From Sabethes cyaneus (taxonomy: Eukaryota; Arthropoda; Insecta; Diptera; Culicidae), in contig NC_071355.1 in the NCBI RefSeq assembly GCF_943734655.1, forward strand, positions 197,717,939 through 197,781,938: a stretch of 64,000 bases of DNA, in the 5' to 3' direction. A program made the translations under genes and the position numbers. Positions 12,564 to 23,950 of this stretch are shown here, one piece after another (within the stretch, counting starts at the first letter, position 1; each line of letters starts with the position of its first letter). The notes under the pieces were generated by a model. That model did no database searches. It was not told the origin of the DNA and saw only the letters and a list, made by a program, of their open reading frames with translations.

Positions 12564-14183
12564 TTATCCGTTATGGTTTTGAAGGAATTCTCGAACTTTT
12601 CCTGTAATATGGCTCATTAGGTGGCGCACATTTTCTTCGTCCAACGTTTTGGCTACCCGATCAGGAGGACCTAACAAAATAATAACAGATATTGTTATTT
12701 TATTATCAAATTTTCTAACAACAGTTGTTATTAATTTGATATATTTGATCATATTATAACAACCGTTGGTATGAATTAGCCCTCCATAAGTGGTTAAAAT
12801 ATCAAAAATTATAACTAAACTGCATCTGATTAATACCTGATTCATAACAAACCATATAATGATTTTATTTGTGTTAAAGGTTAATTGTCAACATTTCAAG
12901 ATATTCCAAAAATAACACAGCTAATAAAGATATATTGGTAAGTATTAGCAACTGTGAAGTGACGTATTTAATATACTTTTGAAATGATGATGGTAATTAA
13001 AATAAGTTCTGCGAGTAACATATTTTGTTATAAAAGTAATTTGCAAGTAACATATTTTGTTATTAAAGCGAAATGTGTCATTCTTAGTGGTAGAATCTAT
13101 ATAGCTCATTCATAATTCATGTGCTACTTGTATCTGAATCTTTTACAAACTTGAATTTGCTTCCTAATTAGTTTATTTTCGATTTGTAACATAATATGTT
13201 AAAAATATCAAAATGTATTATAAAACAGATATAATCTTGTTATGGCCTCCTGATCGGGATCTTATTCCACCAGGTCTTCATTTGATTGATGTCTTTGACA
13301 ACTTTTCTTTTATCTTTGCCTTGTTTGAGTCTTCTTTTCATGATTGCCCAGTATTTCTCAATAGTGCGAAACTGCAATTGGGTGGGTTAAGGGTTTTCGG
13401 AACAAACTGGTCCCTTTTCTCTGCATACCATTCTTGAACGACTTTGCTGTAATGACAGCTTGCCAAATCTGGCCAAAACATCACGGGATGGTGGTGGGAT
13501 CGAATGAACGGCAAAATTCATTTTTGGAGCCACTCCTTTTGGTACAGTTCCGACGTCATTGTCTTATTTGTAATAAAAACTTTCGTTTTTCTGCCACAGT
13601 TGCAAATGCCCTACTAAAACATATATCTTCGTGCAAATTTGTCGGCAAAAACAAATTTAAATTTGCTTGGAACATTCCCCCGAGCCGTTGCCAAGTAAAA
13701 TTTTTGACCTGGCATTCACCTGAAGTCAGCCTTGACATAGGTTCCATCGTCCATCAGAAGACACCCGTCGAACTTGGTTAGCAGCCGGTCGTATAGCTTT
13801 CGAGCACGGATTTTGGCCACACTATTCTGTTTTATGGTTCGGTTTGGCTGTTTGCTAGCTCGATACGACTTGATTCTTTCCCGGAGTCGAATTCTCCTCA
13901 CGGTACTATGGGCAGCACGTAATTTTCTGGCCAAATCACGGTCCGACAGATTGGGATTCCTCTTGATGGTCTTCAAAATCTTACCACGCAGTTTCCGGTC
14001 GGCAGATCCACTCTGATGATTAACTTGAGGCTTCCGAATCGTCGTCAATATTTCCTTATACCGTTTGATAACGCGCCATACGGTATTTATTGGCTATTTC
14101 AGCTGTTTAGCTACTCTAGATGTAGACCACAATGGATTTTCCAAATAACTGTGCGCAATTTTTTCCCTTCTTTCGGCTTCCAT
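12564..14183 (-). pseudogene. Tc1/mariner (ITmD37E-like) transposase pseudogene, split by a MITE
   Basis: A DDE transposase that would cut and paste its own element. The start is MEAERREKIAHSY at 14183. An N-terminal helix-turn-helix region follows (TSRVAKQLK, a stop, then NTVWRVIKRYKE), then a second DNA-binding segment (NLSDRDLARKLRAAHSTVRR). The first catalytic Asp is in LLMDDGTYVKADF and the second in MFWPDLASCHYSK. The third acidic residue lies in a frame broken after NPPNC. Restoring 4 missing bases would place TIEKYW so that 37 residues separate D and E, which is the mosquito ITmD37E spacing. At least five in-frame stops are present. The last codons (AKTLDEENVRHLM to HNG and stop) lie beyond the 603-bp insert 12656-13258. 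Reconstructed length is about 339 codons, normal for the family. No matching inverted repeats were found at its ends, so the 3' end is probably truncated. Confidence 0.85.
12656..13258. mobile_element. 603-bp AT-rich TIR element (MITE-like) inside the mariner
   Basis: It begins CCCGATCAGGAGG and ends with the perfect inverse CCTCCTGATCGGG; the similarity continues imperfectly inward through TAACAAAAT and ATAACAGAT boxes. It interrupts the transposase between WWNKI and AKTLDEEN, so the insertion point is exact. TA lies at the left junction (12654-12655), and the right junction keeps T only. It has no transposase of its own. It is younger than the mariner it sits in. Confidence 0.75.
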
Positions 14184-14389
14184 GTTGTTAGTTTACAAAA
14201 TACAGTCGTTTTACGGAATGTCAAAAATACATAGATGAAGCTAACAAAAAATTTCCGACACATGGGCGCTAAGAACTTGCAACTCCGTCCTCCAAGAGCG
14301 CCACAATATGAGCAAACGTTTGTTCCTATTCTAAATGAAGCAAGTTTTATTTGCATCAGTTTAAAGACATTTTTGTATGTTGCTTGTAA

Positions 14390-14860
14390 AGTTTTATATC
14401 TCTTTTCCATCTTCCAGTTTTTTTGTATCATTTTCGTGTTATTTTGAATTATTTTTGTTTCATGCGTCATTTTAGTGCTGTTTTTGTGTGATTTCTGCAT
14501 GTAACCTCAATTTTTATATCGTTTTCATAAATGCATGATTAAAAATGCAGCACCTGTAGTAAACATTTAGTTTTTTTTACAAACAAATGACCTTAACTTA
14601 TTTGGTACCATTTTTATATTAATTCCGTATCATTTTTGTGATATTTTTCTTTCTTTTTGGGGCTTCTTTAGTGTTCTTTTATTAATTTACTTTTTAAGAT
14701 TTTATATTTCTATGATTTTTGTGTCATTTTTGTTTCAATTTTGTATATTTTTGTATCACTTTTGTGTTATTTTTACATAATTTTTATGTCATTGTATCAT
14801 TTGTGAATCATTTTTGTATCATTAGAAGTAATCTTTTCTTCCATGACCTTAATAAAATGT
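14390..14860 (+). repeat. Degenerate T-rich tandem tract, right part
   Basis: Same 10-13 bp TTTTTGTATCAT-like unit as 11990-12480, here on the far side of the mariner. Open frames crossing it are low complexity and not coding. Confidence 0.7.
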
Positions 14861-17800
14861 GTAGATTGTAACCCTTTTGCTTTTAAAACCACTGTTGATT
14901 TCCTATTTTCATAGATACGCATTATGTCTCTGACTTGCTTCGTCAGGCGTGAAACAAGCAATGAAGACGCAAGTAATTTTTTCAGCATTATTGAAAAAAT
15001 ACTGTTAGGATTGTTTTTCTGAATGGTTCTAACACTATTTTAGCATTTTCATAAAAACCTTTTGTTCCAAGATTGTTGAAATGTCCATGAAAAATAAAAA
15101 TTGAAATAGGAGTTTTCTGTACAAATCGGTGATCTTGATATTTTAAATATTGTTTTCGTTTATAAGTTCATATGCTGTCCACAAAAGTCTTATGAAATTC
15201 TAATTCTTGCATTCACCAGACATATACTTTGGTTCAAAAGAACTTAACCTGTAAACAGCGAGCTATAAATCAATGAAAACGTTCATGATTTGTGCATCAG
15301 TTATTAATAACGGCAAAATTTTTTTCCAAAATTTAAAGATTTCTTTCAAACAACCAAAATGAAAATCAAACAACCATGACAAATTGAAGCAAAACCAAAT
15401 TATATTTGCTCATTAGCAACTCTCTGGAACAGAAGCTGAATTGTATTGCGCAAATCACAACTGAATGGATCATTTCAACTGCCTCAAGTCAGCTGTCTGT
15501 TTCCTTGGGCACCGAACTTATTACGTGAATACAAACCGTGCGAATGGAAATGCACATTTCTACAGTAATATATATGTTGAAAAAATCCCTTCATCCTCGC
15601 AGCAGCAGTCAGCTGTCCAGCGGCGGGCGCTATTAATCTTTCAAACATTCTAGATCATAGGACGACTTACTTTTGATCCCGGTTTTTCTTTTTATTTCCA
15701 CAACAAACAAATCAAAACATCCGACAGGTCAGAGCAAAAGTAAATGACCGACCGGACGGCGCGCGGGAAGGATGAAAAGATGGTTTAATTCCCCGCTGAT
15801 GAAAAGTAAACAATCCGGCACAATTTTCCACCGTTTTGGGAGACGCCCATTTTTAATCAGTGACAAATCGTGGCGCATCGCTTCGGAAGCTTGCTTCCGT
15901 ACTGCTGCTGCGGCGGTCTGGCGATTCGCTCTGTCATATTTCACTTGACCTCCCCTTCCCCCATTCCGGGGAGCGGAGACCACTTTGACTTTGAACGGTC
16001 CCAGGTGAACTACAAAATCACAGCAAGAGGGATGTTGCTCTTTTCCGTGTTGTAATGTGATTCGAGCCGCAGATTTGAGCCTTTTTGGAACCGGGCTGTA
16101 GTATTTATTTACGGTAATAAAAAATTGTTCGGCTCCTGGAGTATAGCGAAGCACGTGTATGAAAAGGACACTTATATGGTACCCCTGGGACTGCGGTGGG
16201 ACAGTTGGTTGGCCAACAGTGGCAATTTTGTTAGACCTTCATCATCTTTATGTCTGCGGAGGGCCGCCTATCTGATTGGCCACGTTTCATTTCTCGGCGT
16301 TCAACATTTTATTACAATGGAAAAGTTTCCGATTATTGATTGCGTGGTCTAAGATGCGGTTAGAATTTTTTAACAAACGTAACAGTATGTTATCAGGATA
16401 TGGTAATGCGAACAAAGTAATTGTGCTTGAATGTTGTACATGCTTTTTGGCGTTTTTTACCTTGTTGTTTTAAATGTACTGTTTACAGACGACTACCGAC
16501 CTGTGATAAAGTATCTAAACAACCAACTGTTTTAGGATTTATGAGTAATGATATATTTTTATGATAAAACGTGACTGTACCGTCCTTACAGTGAGTATAC
16601 CGACAGGGTTAAATGTAACATTATATTTTGAATGGATGCAGAAACAGTTAGCGGTTCTTCGGAAGGACACTTCAAACAAGAAAGGGATGTCGCTACTGGG
16701 TTACTGGACTGTTTGCTTAACTGGTTCATCGTGCTTTTTTTCGACAAAAAAATTAAACGTTGCATCACATTACGTTCGCTGACTGTACCGAAATGGGCTG
16801 AAATTTAAAACCACTACGTTTGTTTACACGATGGAAGTCCATTTCGGACCAAGATATGCTGGGAATACAATCTCTCCCATCCATTCAAATGTGGTCCGCG
16901 CACTTTTGTTTGCGCTGCGTACGTACGTGTTTACATACATTCGTTCGGATTCACAATCGGGAGTTTTCTTTGAAATGTTCCGCGTATGGGTTCACTTTGG
17001 TTTGAATTTACTGCTGCCGGTTGATATTTGATCGAGTCAGTTCACGTTTTTCGGTAATGAAGTTGTTTGTCGAAGGCGTAAACCTGCATTTAGTGTAAAT
17101 ATTTGGGTCAGGTCTGAAATACACTGAGAGTGCATTACAATAGAATTGTCACGGAAATATGGAAAATATTTGTTCCTTCTGGTGCTACTTGATGCATCGC
17201 TTGGTGGAAAGAATGCAATGCATTCAAATATCGTTTGTTTTTATATAACAAATATAGTAAATTGACTTTGATTCTAGACGATTGTTGAGAATATTAACCC
17301 TTTCTCCGCGGAGATAAAGTAAATTTTGAGTCAATAACTCTCGGTGCGTCAGCTGAGAGCAACGATGGCGTAAATTGTAATTAAAAAGTAAGCTCAGTTT
17401 TTCTTCAAACTACTCTGAAATGTTATACATATTTTTATTCAGACATGTATTATTCAATAAATATGATGTAATCATACAGGGTATATGCTGTAAGAGGTAA
17501 TGCTGAGGTGCCTTGAGGTGCTTTTATTTTGTCGACCATTTTATTTTATCAGGAAATGTTATATCAAATTTAATTTTGAAGAAAAAGGACATTTGCACCA
17601 AAATTATCGATCATTAGCATGAAAATCGAAACTTGAGCTTCTTTTAAGTGTACTTTGATAAAAATAGTCATTAGTATGATCGTATCGTTTTTACGTTTAT
17701 CGTTAGAGGGTCAAAAGACGTCTATTTTGCTAGAGGGATAACTTGTTTAGGAGAAGCTTGACTCTGCTTATCAGCATTTGTGGTTCGAGCAGCACGTTCC

Positions 17801-18200
17801 TCACAATAGTGTCGAAAATATGTGTCTTGACCTTTCTTAGCCCCCTCTAGTTCTGCCAATGAATACCTACCATATGGAGCTATCCATTTGACATGAGTTA
17901 ACATGAGACATTTGTTACGGTCTTTACAAATGCTTGTTATATCCCAAAAATCTATCTTGGAATTTTCAGACTTATTACGTTAACAAGAAAAAATTGCAAT
18001 GAAATATACGCATCTCGAAGGAGCAAGTTAAACGTATTTATAAAGACTTGGCAATTACCTTCATAAACACCTGCACAAAGTGAATGTTCATATCACCCTT
18101 GGGCGGTTTCTGGGAGCCCTTGGTGCGTTCCATCAAAATTGCAATGAGTGGTCGATGAATACAATTTGATCTAAAAAATCCCAACCACATCACGCTGTCC
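14861..18200. other. Intergenic DNA, no gene recognised
   Basis: About 3.3 kb with short overlapping frames only (the longest is 141 codons on the minus strand at 15729-16154, without recognisable domains). No long repeat was seen by eye. Confidence 0.4.
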
Positions 18201-18207
18201 TGGGCTA

Positions 18208-18381
18208 TAAGACTGTACTAAATTTCGCAAGATTTCGAAATTTTACGAAATCGTACGAAATTTACCCTAGATTTTATGCTAGATCACCATTAAACCATAG
18301 TTAACTCTATGGTAAATTTCACTCAGTTTCGTTTGATTTCGGTAAAGTTGAAATTTCGCGAGCTTTGTTGCACAGCTTTAT
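18208..18381. mobile_element. 174-bp MITE with 7-bp target-site duplication
   Basis: Flanked by the direct repeat TGGGCTA at 18201-18207 and 18382-18388. Its ends are imperfect inverted repeats (TAAGACTGTACTAAAT against TAAAGCTGTGCAACAAAG). The interior is made of AAATTTCG and CGAAATTT words. The length and the 7-8 bp duplication fit a hAT-derived MITE. Confidence 0.6.
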
Positions 18382-18407
18382 TGGGCTACTCATCCCCAAT
18401 TATTCTA

Positions 18408-18575
18408 AACTCCACCAACACTGACGGGATGAGTTATTTTTAGACACAGTTTCGTCGTCCCGCCAGTAAAACGAGTTAGATTGAACTTTTCATTCAGTGG
18501 TTTGACTACAGCAGATAGAGAAAGAGGCACAATTTGTATCTAAAAATAACTCAACCTGCCAGTGTTGGTGGAGTT
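18408..18575. mobile_element. 168-bp MITE with about 40-bp TIRs and TA duplication
   Basis: The left arm AACTCCACCAACACTG continues through GAGTTATTTTTAGACAC. The right arm is its inverse with a few mismatches (GAGTTATTTTTAGATAC, then CCAGTGTTGGTGGAGTT). TA flanks each end. This fits a Tc1/mariner-derived MITE. It lies only 26 bp from the previous MITE. Confidence 0.75.
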
Positions 18576-18879
18576 TAAAAGTACGTCGCACGCTTAATTA
18601 GGAGGCTGTGGAGTCTCTCTTTTGTCCAGTCCCCCTGTGGTTCAAAGAATCATCAGTACATAACTTCATACCTGATCCTATCGACTCTATGTTTCATTAT
18701 TTTCTTCTACCGTTCCCCCCGTTAGTTATACAAACTACTATTATAAAAAATAATTATATGCCTGACCTTATTTCAATGTCAAGATAAAGACACAAGGTTG
18801 GTCTAACAAAATCGGGCTAAATTATCAATTATCCCAAAAAGTTGCTTTGCCATGCGGGGTAGCCTCATACAGAGGAATG

Positions 18880-18970
18880 TATCCCATTAGGCATCCGAAC
18901 GTTAGGTATAATGGAAGTCATAATGGATGAAATGGAATGGAAGTCAGGTATAATGGAATTACAAAAGTCA
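18880..18970. repeat. Short CATAATGGA / AACGTTAGG repeats, left copy
   Basis: Several imperfect copies of AACGTTAGGTATAATGGA-like words. The inverse word TCCATTATGCCTAACGT recurs at 22815-22975, so the two clusters bracket the LINE-filled interval in opposite orientation. Confidence 0.5.
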
Positions 18971-19014
18971 TAATTTTTTTTTACAGTGTTCAGCCTGTAC
19001 AAATGTTGGGTATA

Positions 19015-20123
19015 CTTACTTACTTAGGTGGCTTGCCGTCCTAAGACAAAGCCTGTTGAACAAAATTTCTCCATGTAACTCGGTTGAGGGCTACCGCTCT
19101 CCAATTCCTCGGACACCGAGTACTCTCCGCCAGATCTCGCTCCACCTGGTCTAACCATCTTGCTCGCTGCGCTCCTGGTCGTCTTGTTCCTACCGGATTT
19201 GAGGCGAACACCATCTTTGCAGGGTAGTTGTCCGGCATTCTTGCAACATGCCCTGCCCATCGCATCCGTCCAGCTTTAGCCACCTTCTGGATACTGGGTT
19301 CGCCATAGAGCTGTGCGAGTTCATGGTTCATCCTCCGCCTCCATACTCCGTTCTCCTGTACGCCGCCGAAGATCGTTCTTAGCACTCGTCGTTCGAAAAC
19401 TCCGAGCACTCGCAGGTCCTCCTCGAGCATTGTCCATGTTTCATGCCCGTAGAGAACAACCGGTCTAATAAGCGTCTTGTACAGGGTGCACTTTGTACGG
19501 GGACTTAGTCTGCTCGACCGCAATTGCTTGTGGAGCCCATAGTAAGCACGACTTCCGCTGATAATACGCCTCCGAATCTCACGGCTGGTATCATTGTCCG
19601 CCGTTACCAGTGAGCCAAGGTAGACAAATTCATCGACTACCTCAAACTCATCGCCGTCGATCAATATACTACTGCCCAAGCGGTCTCGGTTCCGCTGGCC
19701 AGCATGTACTTTGTTTTAGACGTATTTACCTTTAACCCAATCTTTTCTGCTTCGCGCTTTAGTCTGGTGTACTGTTCAGCCACCGCCACAGATGTTCTGC
19801 CGATAATATCCATGTCATCGGCAAAGCAGACGAATTGACTAGATTTGTTGAATATCGTGCCCCGCGTGTTGATATCCGCTCGGTTCATAACACCTTGTAG
19901 CGCTATGTTGAACAGCAGGCATGAAAGACCATCACCTTGACGAAGCCCTCTGTGTGATTCGAATGAACTTGACAATCCACCCGAAATCCGAACACAGCAC
20001 TGCGTACCATCCATCGTAGATTTAATCAGTTTGATGAGCTTCCTGGGGAAGCTGTTCTCGTCCATGATTTTCCATAGCTCTTTCCGGTCGATGGTATCAT
20101 ATGCGGCTTTGAAGTCAATGAAT
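19015..20123 (-). mobile_element. 5'-truncated non-LTR retrotransposon with 14-bp TSD and AAGT tail
   Basis: The insertion is flanked by perfect 14-bp direct repeats AAATGTTGGGTATA at 19001-19014 and 20124-20137. In minus orientation it starts within reverse transcriptase motif A (FIDFKAAYDTID) and continues through GLRQGDGLSCLLFNIALQG and CFADDMDIIG, the catalytic motif C. The C-terminal region carries EVVDEFVYLGSLVTADNDT, RPVVLYGHETW, RMRWAGHVARMPDN and RARWLDQVERDL. It ends with a TAAGTAAGTAAG tail. Only one frameshift is seen, near 19675, so this is the youngest copy of its family here. Short tandem-repeat tails and this C terminus suggest an RTE- or I-like clade, but I cannot fix the clade. 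Such elements copy themselves through an RNA intermediate. Confidence 0.92.
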
Positions 20124-20185
20124 AAATGTTGGGTATATGCTGTCCTTACTCGCTACCGCTCCGTAGGACTCAACTAAGGGATAAT

Positions 20186-20665
20186 CTCTACTAGTCAGTA
20201 AGCCTAGGGTAATGCATGCACTTAAATAGTAGTGGTTTATCCAGCGATCTATTCGTTAATGAAGGCGACCAATTGATCGTCTCCAACGTAACGTTCAGTA
20301 TACTAAAGTCGTACGCACGATAGTCAGAAATAAGACAATCGTTTCGATCGGCAAGTGGGATACAATCGTCAGTGTTCTCGTTCAATTGTAATATAAACGG
20401 TATATGGTGAACACCAACTGGCAGCGGCGGAGAGGGCGGAATAATGAAATCGATGTACTCAGGATAGTTGACGAAGGCGAGGTCTAGAAGTCTGTCGTTC
20501 GAGTTAAACAAGTTGAACATACACTTGTCATAATCCCGTAATTAGCAGGTCTTCGATTGTCGCACGCTCCTGTTCGATTGACATGCGTAAGTTGGGAAGG
20601 TTGAAGTCTGCTATAGATGAGACTATATCAGCATCCGAAGAACGATCTGTCATGTACTGCAGTTT
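20186..20665 (-). pseudogene. LINE endonuclease-region fragment (different family)
   Basis: The minus strand reads SSIADFNLPNLRMS, the GDFNLPNLRW-type motif of apurinic-like LINE endonucleases, and after a frameshift NDRLLDLAFVN and VGVHHIPFILQL. In Jockey/CR1/I-type ORF2 proteins these motifs follow one another at the end of the endonuclease. The D before FNLP is intact. The fragment is about 480 bp and non-functional. Confidence 0.55.
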
Positions 20666-20819
20666 AATTATTTTGATGATGGCTTAACCGGCTTAACATT
20701 GACATTAGAAAAAATATTTCACTCAATATTTGCCGAGAAAATAATTTTCGGCGAGATTCACTCAAGTAAGGGTTCGGTCTTTCGTGTTTCGGTCTTCTGT
20801 GAGTCGTTACGGCAAATGA

Positions 20820-22800
20820 TCCCTTGTTATTATGCTAATGGAGAAGATACCGGAGGAGTGGATGGAAGGTGTAGTCTGTCCCATCTACCAAAAGGACGAC
20901 TGGCAAGATTACTGCAATTACCGCGGCATCACGTTGGTCAACGCCACCTATAAGGTGATTTTCTATCCCCAATAGCAACGTAGGGCTGTATCAAGCGGGC
21001 CCGTGCTACTACGGATCAAATTTTCACTCTCCGACAAATCCTCCAGAAATGTTGAGAGTATAACGTGCCCACGCATCATATTTTCGTGGATTTCAAGGCA
21101 GCATACGATACAGTTGAAGGAGCTACAGCTATGGCATATAATGCACGAGTACGGTTTTCCGGACAAACTGACGCGGTTGATCAAAGCTCTCGAGTTCTTT
21201 CGAATCGCGCAGAGAGTTGCGGCAAGGGGATGGACTGCCATGTATGTTTTTCAATACCACTATTGGAAGGTGTGATCCGGCGAGCGGGCATCGAAACGAG
21301 AGGACCTCGACATCATTACTAAAAGCCTTAGGACGACGAAGGCAATCTACGCCAGACTAAAAACGGAGGCTAGGAAGATAGGGTTATACATCAATGCGTC
21401 GAAAACCAAATATATGGTAGGAAGAGGCTCCAGAGAAAGCAACGTTTGCCTACCACGGACAGTGACTATTGATAAGCATAAGCATAAGCATAGGATTCCG
21501 CCCGTGTGCTGCTACTCCGTTATTGACCAGGACCGATGAAAATTGCAAAATGATGGCTGGAAAGAGCATGCTTGGGACAGCACGCTATTCCTCATTGTGC
21601 AACCTTATCAGGTCCCTGCATGCTGATCAATACCGACGCCGGCCACGTCCGAATGCGGGTCCTGGTGGGATGGGAAGGAATGTTAGTCCAATACTTGTTG
21701 CTACTAAAGACCAGGGAACCCTCTGCATCTTCACAAGTATTTCGGGAAAGGAATTGTTGTTAGTAGATGGGGGGAGTTATATGAGACTAACCTGACTATT
21801 CAAAAATTTTCTGGTAAAGCCAGTAATTACGAAAATTAAGATACCTTTAAAAAATACCTTTTAATAAATTTAATATAATGCCATTGGTGCTCATATACAA
21901 CCATAATTTGATAATTTATATCTAAAAATATTATGCACATGCGAGATTTAAAATGACTCGAAAACCTCGTGACAAATTTGAATTTATTATACCTGAAAAC
22001 AAAAATCAGGCATAATGAAACAAGCCAATATAGTTCCTAAGTTGATAAGCATTTCCTCCTATCAACGCTAATATGCAGAGATATGTTGAAACCATTCATG
22101 TAGACTATAGTCAGATGAAGTAATAATAATAAATAAATAAATAAATAAATAAATATAGCGCCCTACACGCTTCCTACCACGGACAGTGACTATTGATGGC
22201 GATTAACTGGAAGTGGTTGATGACTTCGTATATTTGGGATCTCTGGTCACCGCCGACATTATTTAATTCGAGCAAGGAGATCCAACGCTGGAATCCATTC
22301 CAGCAAAAAATCGAGCCTACTTTCCCCCCCGCAAGACGCTTCTATCTGAGAGCATACGCCACCGCACAAAGCTGACGGTGTACAAAACGCTAATCAGACC
22401 GGTAGTTATCTACGGACTTGAGACAGTAACTTTGCTTACGGAAGACATACATGCACCAGCTGTATTTGAATGAAAGGTGTTGCGGACTATTTTTGGTGGA
22501 GTACAGACAGCGGGGAGTGGCTACAGGCGCTGCTTGGAGAGATTCCCATCGTACACCTGGCGAAAGTTAGGAGACTGCAGTGGGCCGGCCACGTCGCAAG
22601 GATGCCGGACGACTGTTCAGTGAAATCCGTTCTCATCAGGAACCCCACCGGCACCAAGAAAAGTGGGGCCCAACATGCTAGATGGGTCGACCAGGTTGAA
22701 GCCACGAATTAGCGACGCGTAGCCCATGACCGAGTACAATGGAGAGGAATTCTTGATACGGCAAGAGCTACCCCGACTCTCGGCTGCTAAAGTAAGTAAA
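20820..22800 (+). pseudogene. Decayed LINE copy with a nested insertion
   Basis: Landmarks in order: EKIPEEWMEGVVCPIYQKDD and CNYRGITLVNATYKV (start of the reverse transcriptase), then in shifted frames HHIFVDFKAAYDTVEG (motif A), GVIRRAGIETRG, INASKTKYMVG, then a 699-bp insert. Sequence resumes with DGDxLEVVDDFVYLGSLVTA, RPVVIYGLETV, VRRLQWAGHVARMPDD and HARWVDQVEA. It ends CGGCTGCTAAAGTAAGTAAA, the same 3' end and tail type as other copies in the window. Several frameshifts and stops are present, and the FADD motif C is deleted. Confidence 0.75.
21474..22172 (+). mobile_element. Unclassified 699-bp insertion flanked by a 25-bp direct repeat
   Basis: A perfect 25-bp direct repeat (CCTACCACGGACAGTG...) at 21449-21473 and 22173-22197 brackets the insert. 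The LINE reading frame stops before it and resumes after it. The insert begins with three AAGCAT units and ends near an AATA-type tail (about 22117-22157). An open frame at 21469-21795 has no domain I recognise. The simple-sequence tail and long duplication suggest a retroposed element. Confidence 0.6.
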
Positions 22801-22814
22801 TAGGTTTTGTTAAT

Positions 22815-22975
22815 TACGTCTATGGTCCATTATGCCTAACAACCATTATGTCTTATGTATTGCTGCTTAACTTCTATTATGCGTACCGTCCATTATGTCT
22901 ATCACCCATTATGCTTAATGTCCATTATGATTAATGTCCATTATGCCTAACGTCCGTATGCCTAACGTCGTGCAA
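22815..22975 (+). repeat. Degenerate 15-18 bp minisatellite (TCCATTATGCCTAACG)
   Basis: About nine imperfect units of TCCATTATGCCTAACG or shortened forms run to 22970. It is the inverted counterpart of the cluster at 18880-18970. Confidence 0.6.
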
Positions 22976-22984
22976 CCGTATTCG

Positions 22985-23950
22985 AAATAGCATGTGCGAA
23001 TTGCATTGAAGGGAAGATGACACGATTGCCATTTCCAAAAGAGGCAAAATGTAGATCGAAGGCAACTCTAGATTTGAGCCATAGCAATTAAGACGAATTA
23101 CTTGCATAACCTACTTCTAACGGCGGCGGTGAAACAACCGCTGGTTGAACGAGAAACCGGATTTTACACGGATTTTTGGAGCCCCTGCATTTTTCCTCAT
23201 TTCCAAGGGGAAAAGGTCGAAGTTGGATAACAAATCAATTAAGATAATCAAGGTTGGCTATTTGGATTGTTTCAAAGACTACCGTTTGATCCATGTGAGG
23301 AAATACAAACAAGCGGTAAGTCGAGTAGAACACTTTGTTCTAGACGGTAGGATGTGTATAGTGGAAGACGAAGTCGAACACCAGTTGGACTAAATCCCAC
23401 ATTTCGTACGACCGAACCGCGTAGCAATCTGGAAGTAGATACACAGAGCGTTATTTCAGACTTCAGATGATGAGTTTTTCGATCTCACGAGTGTAAATAA
23501 TTCAACTGTTACGGATGATAAAACTGTTGTGGAAGACCCTTGTACGACTCATGAGAAGATTCTAGTGGAGCTCAATGAAATGGTTGTAAATGTTAAAAGC
23601 GTTGTCAGATGTTCATCGAGGAACAACAAGGGAATTCAACGTCTACGTTGTGGAGACGTGGCGTTAGCTGCCAAGTCGCAAGAACAGTTACCTACGAACA
23701 GTTACGGAAGGAAAGGACAGTCCACACCACTAGAATGAATGAAAAGCCGTGATGGAAGAAGATTTGAATTGTCTCAAGAAGAACTGATCACTAAGCTGAA
23801 AACTAAAATACTTCCGGAATAAGCTTGACTTCACGTTGAGGAGGAGTGTAGAAGGAGCAGTGGAAGCCATGGTATTATTTACTATAAATAAATGTGCTTA
23901 CGTATTGAAATGAATTACTCAATGTTTTGTTGAATAAAAGTTTAATTACA
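22985..23950 (+). pseudogene. Ty1/copia retrotransposon remnant (pol fragment and 3' LTR)
   Basis: CANCIEGKMTRLPFPKEAK matches the pre-integrase zinc-binding region of copia polyproteins. After a gap that has lost the integrase core, PDFTRIFGAPAFFLISKG with SKLDNKSIKIIKVGYLD matches the FG-P-A...LVGY block that follows integrase. A non-conserved linker frame lies at 23529-23738. A purine run GTTGAGGAGGAG (23835-23846) looks like the polypurine tract, so a short 3' LTR probably begins TGTAG at 23847 and may end near 23950. No 5' LTR or reverse transcriptase was found. LTR boundaries are inferred. Confidence 0.6.

Noticed and set aside
20963..21322. Overlapping frames on both strands as host genes
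   Set aside because: The plus-strand frames contain DFKAAYD and IRRAGIETRG reverse transcriptase motifs; the minus frame is their shadow.
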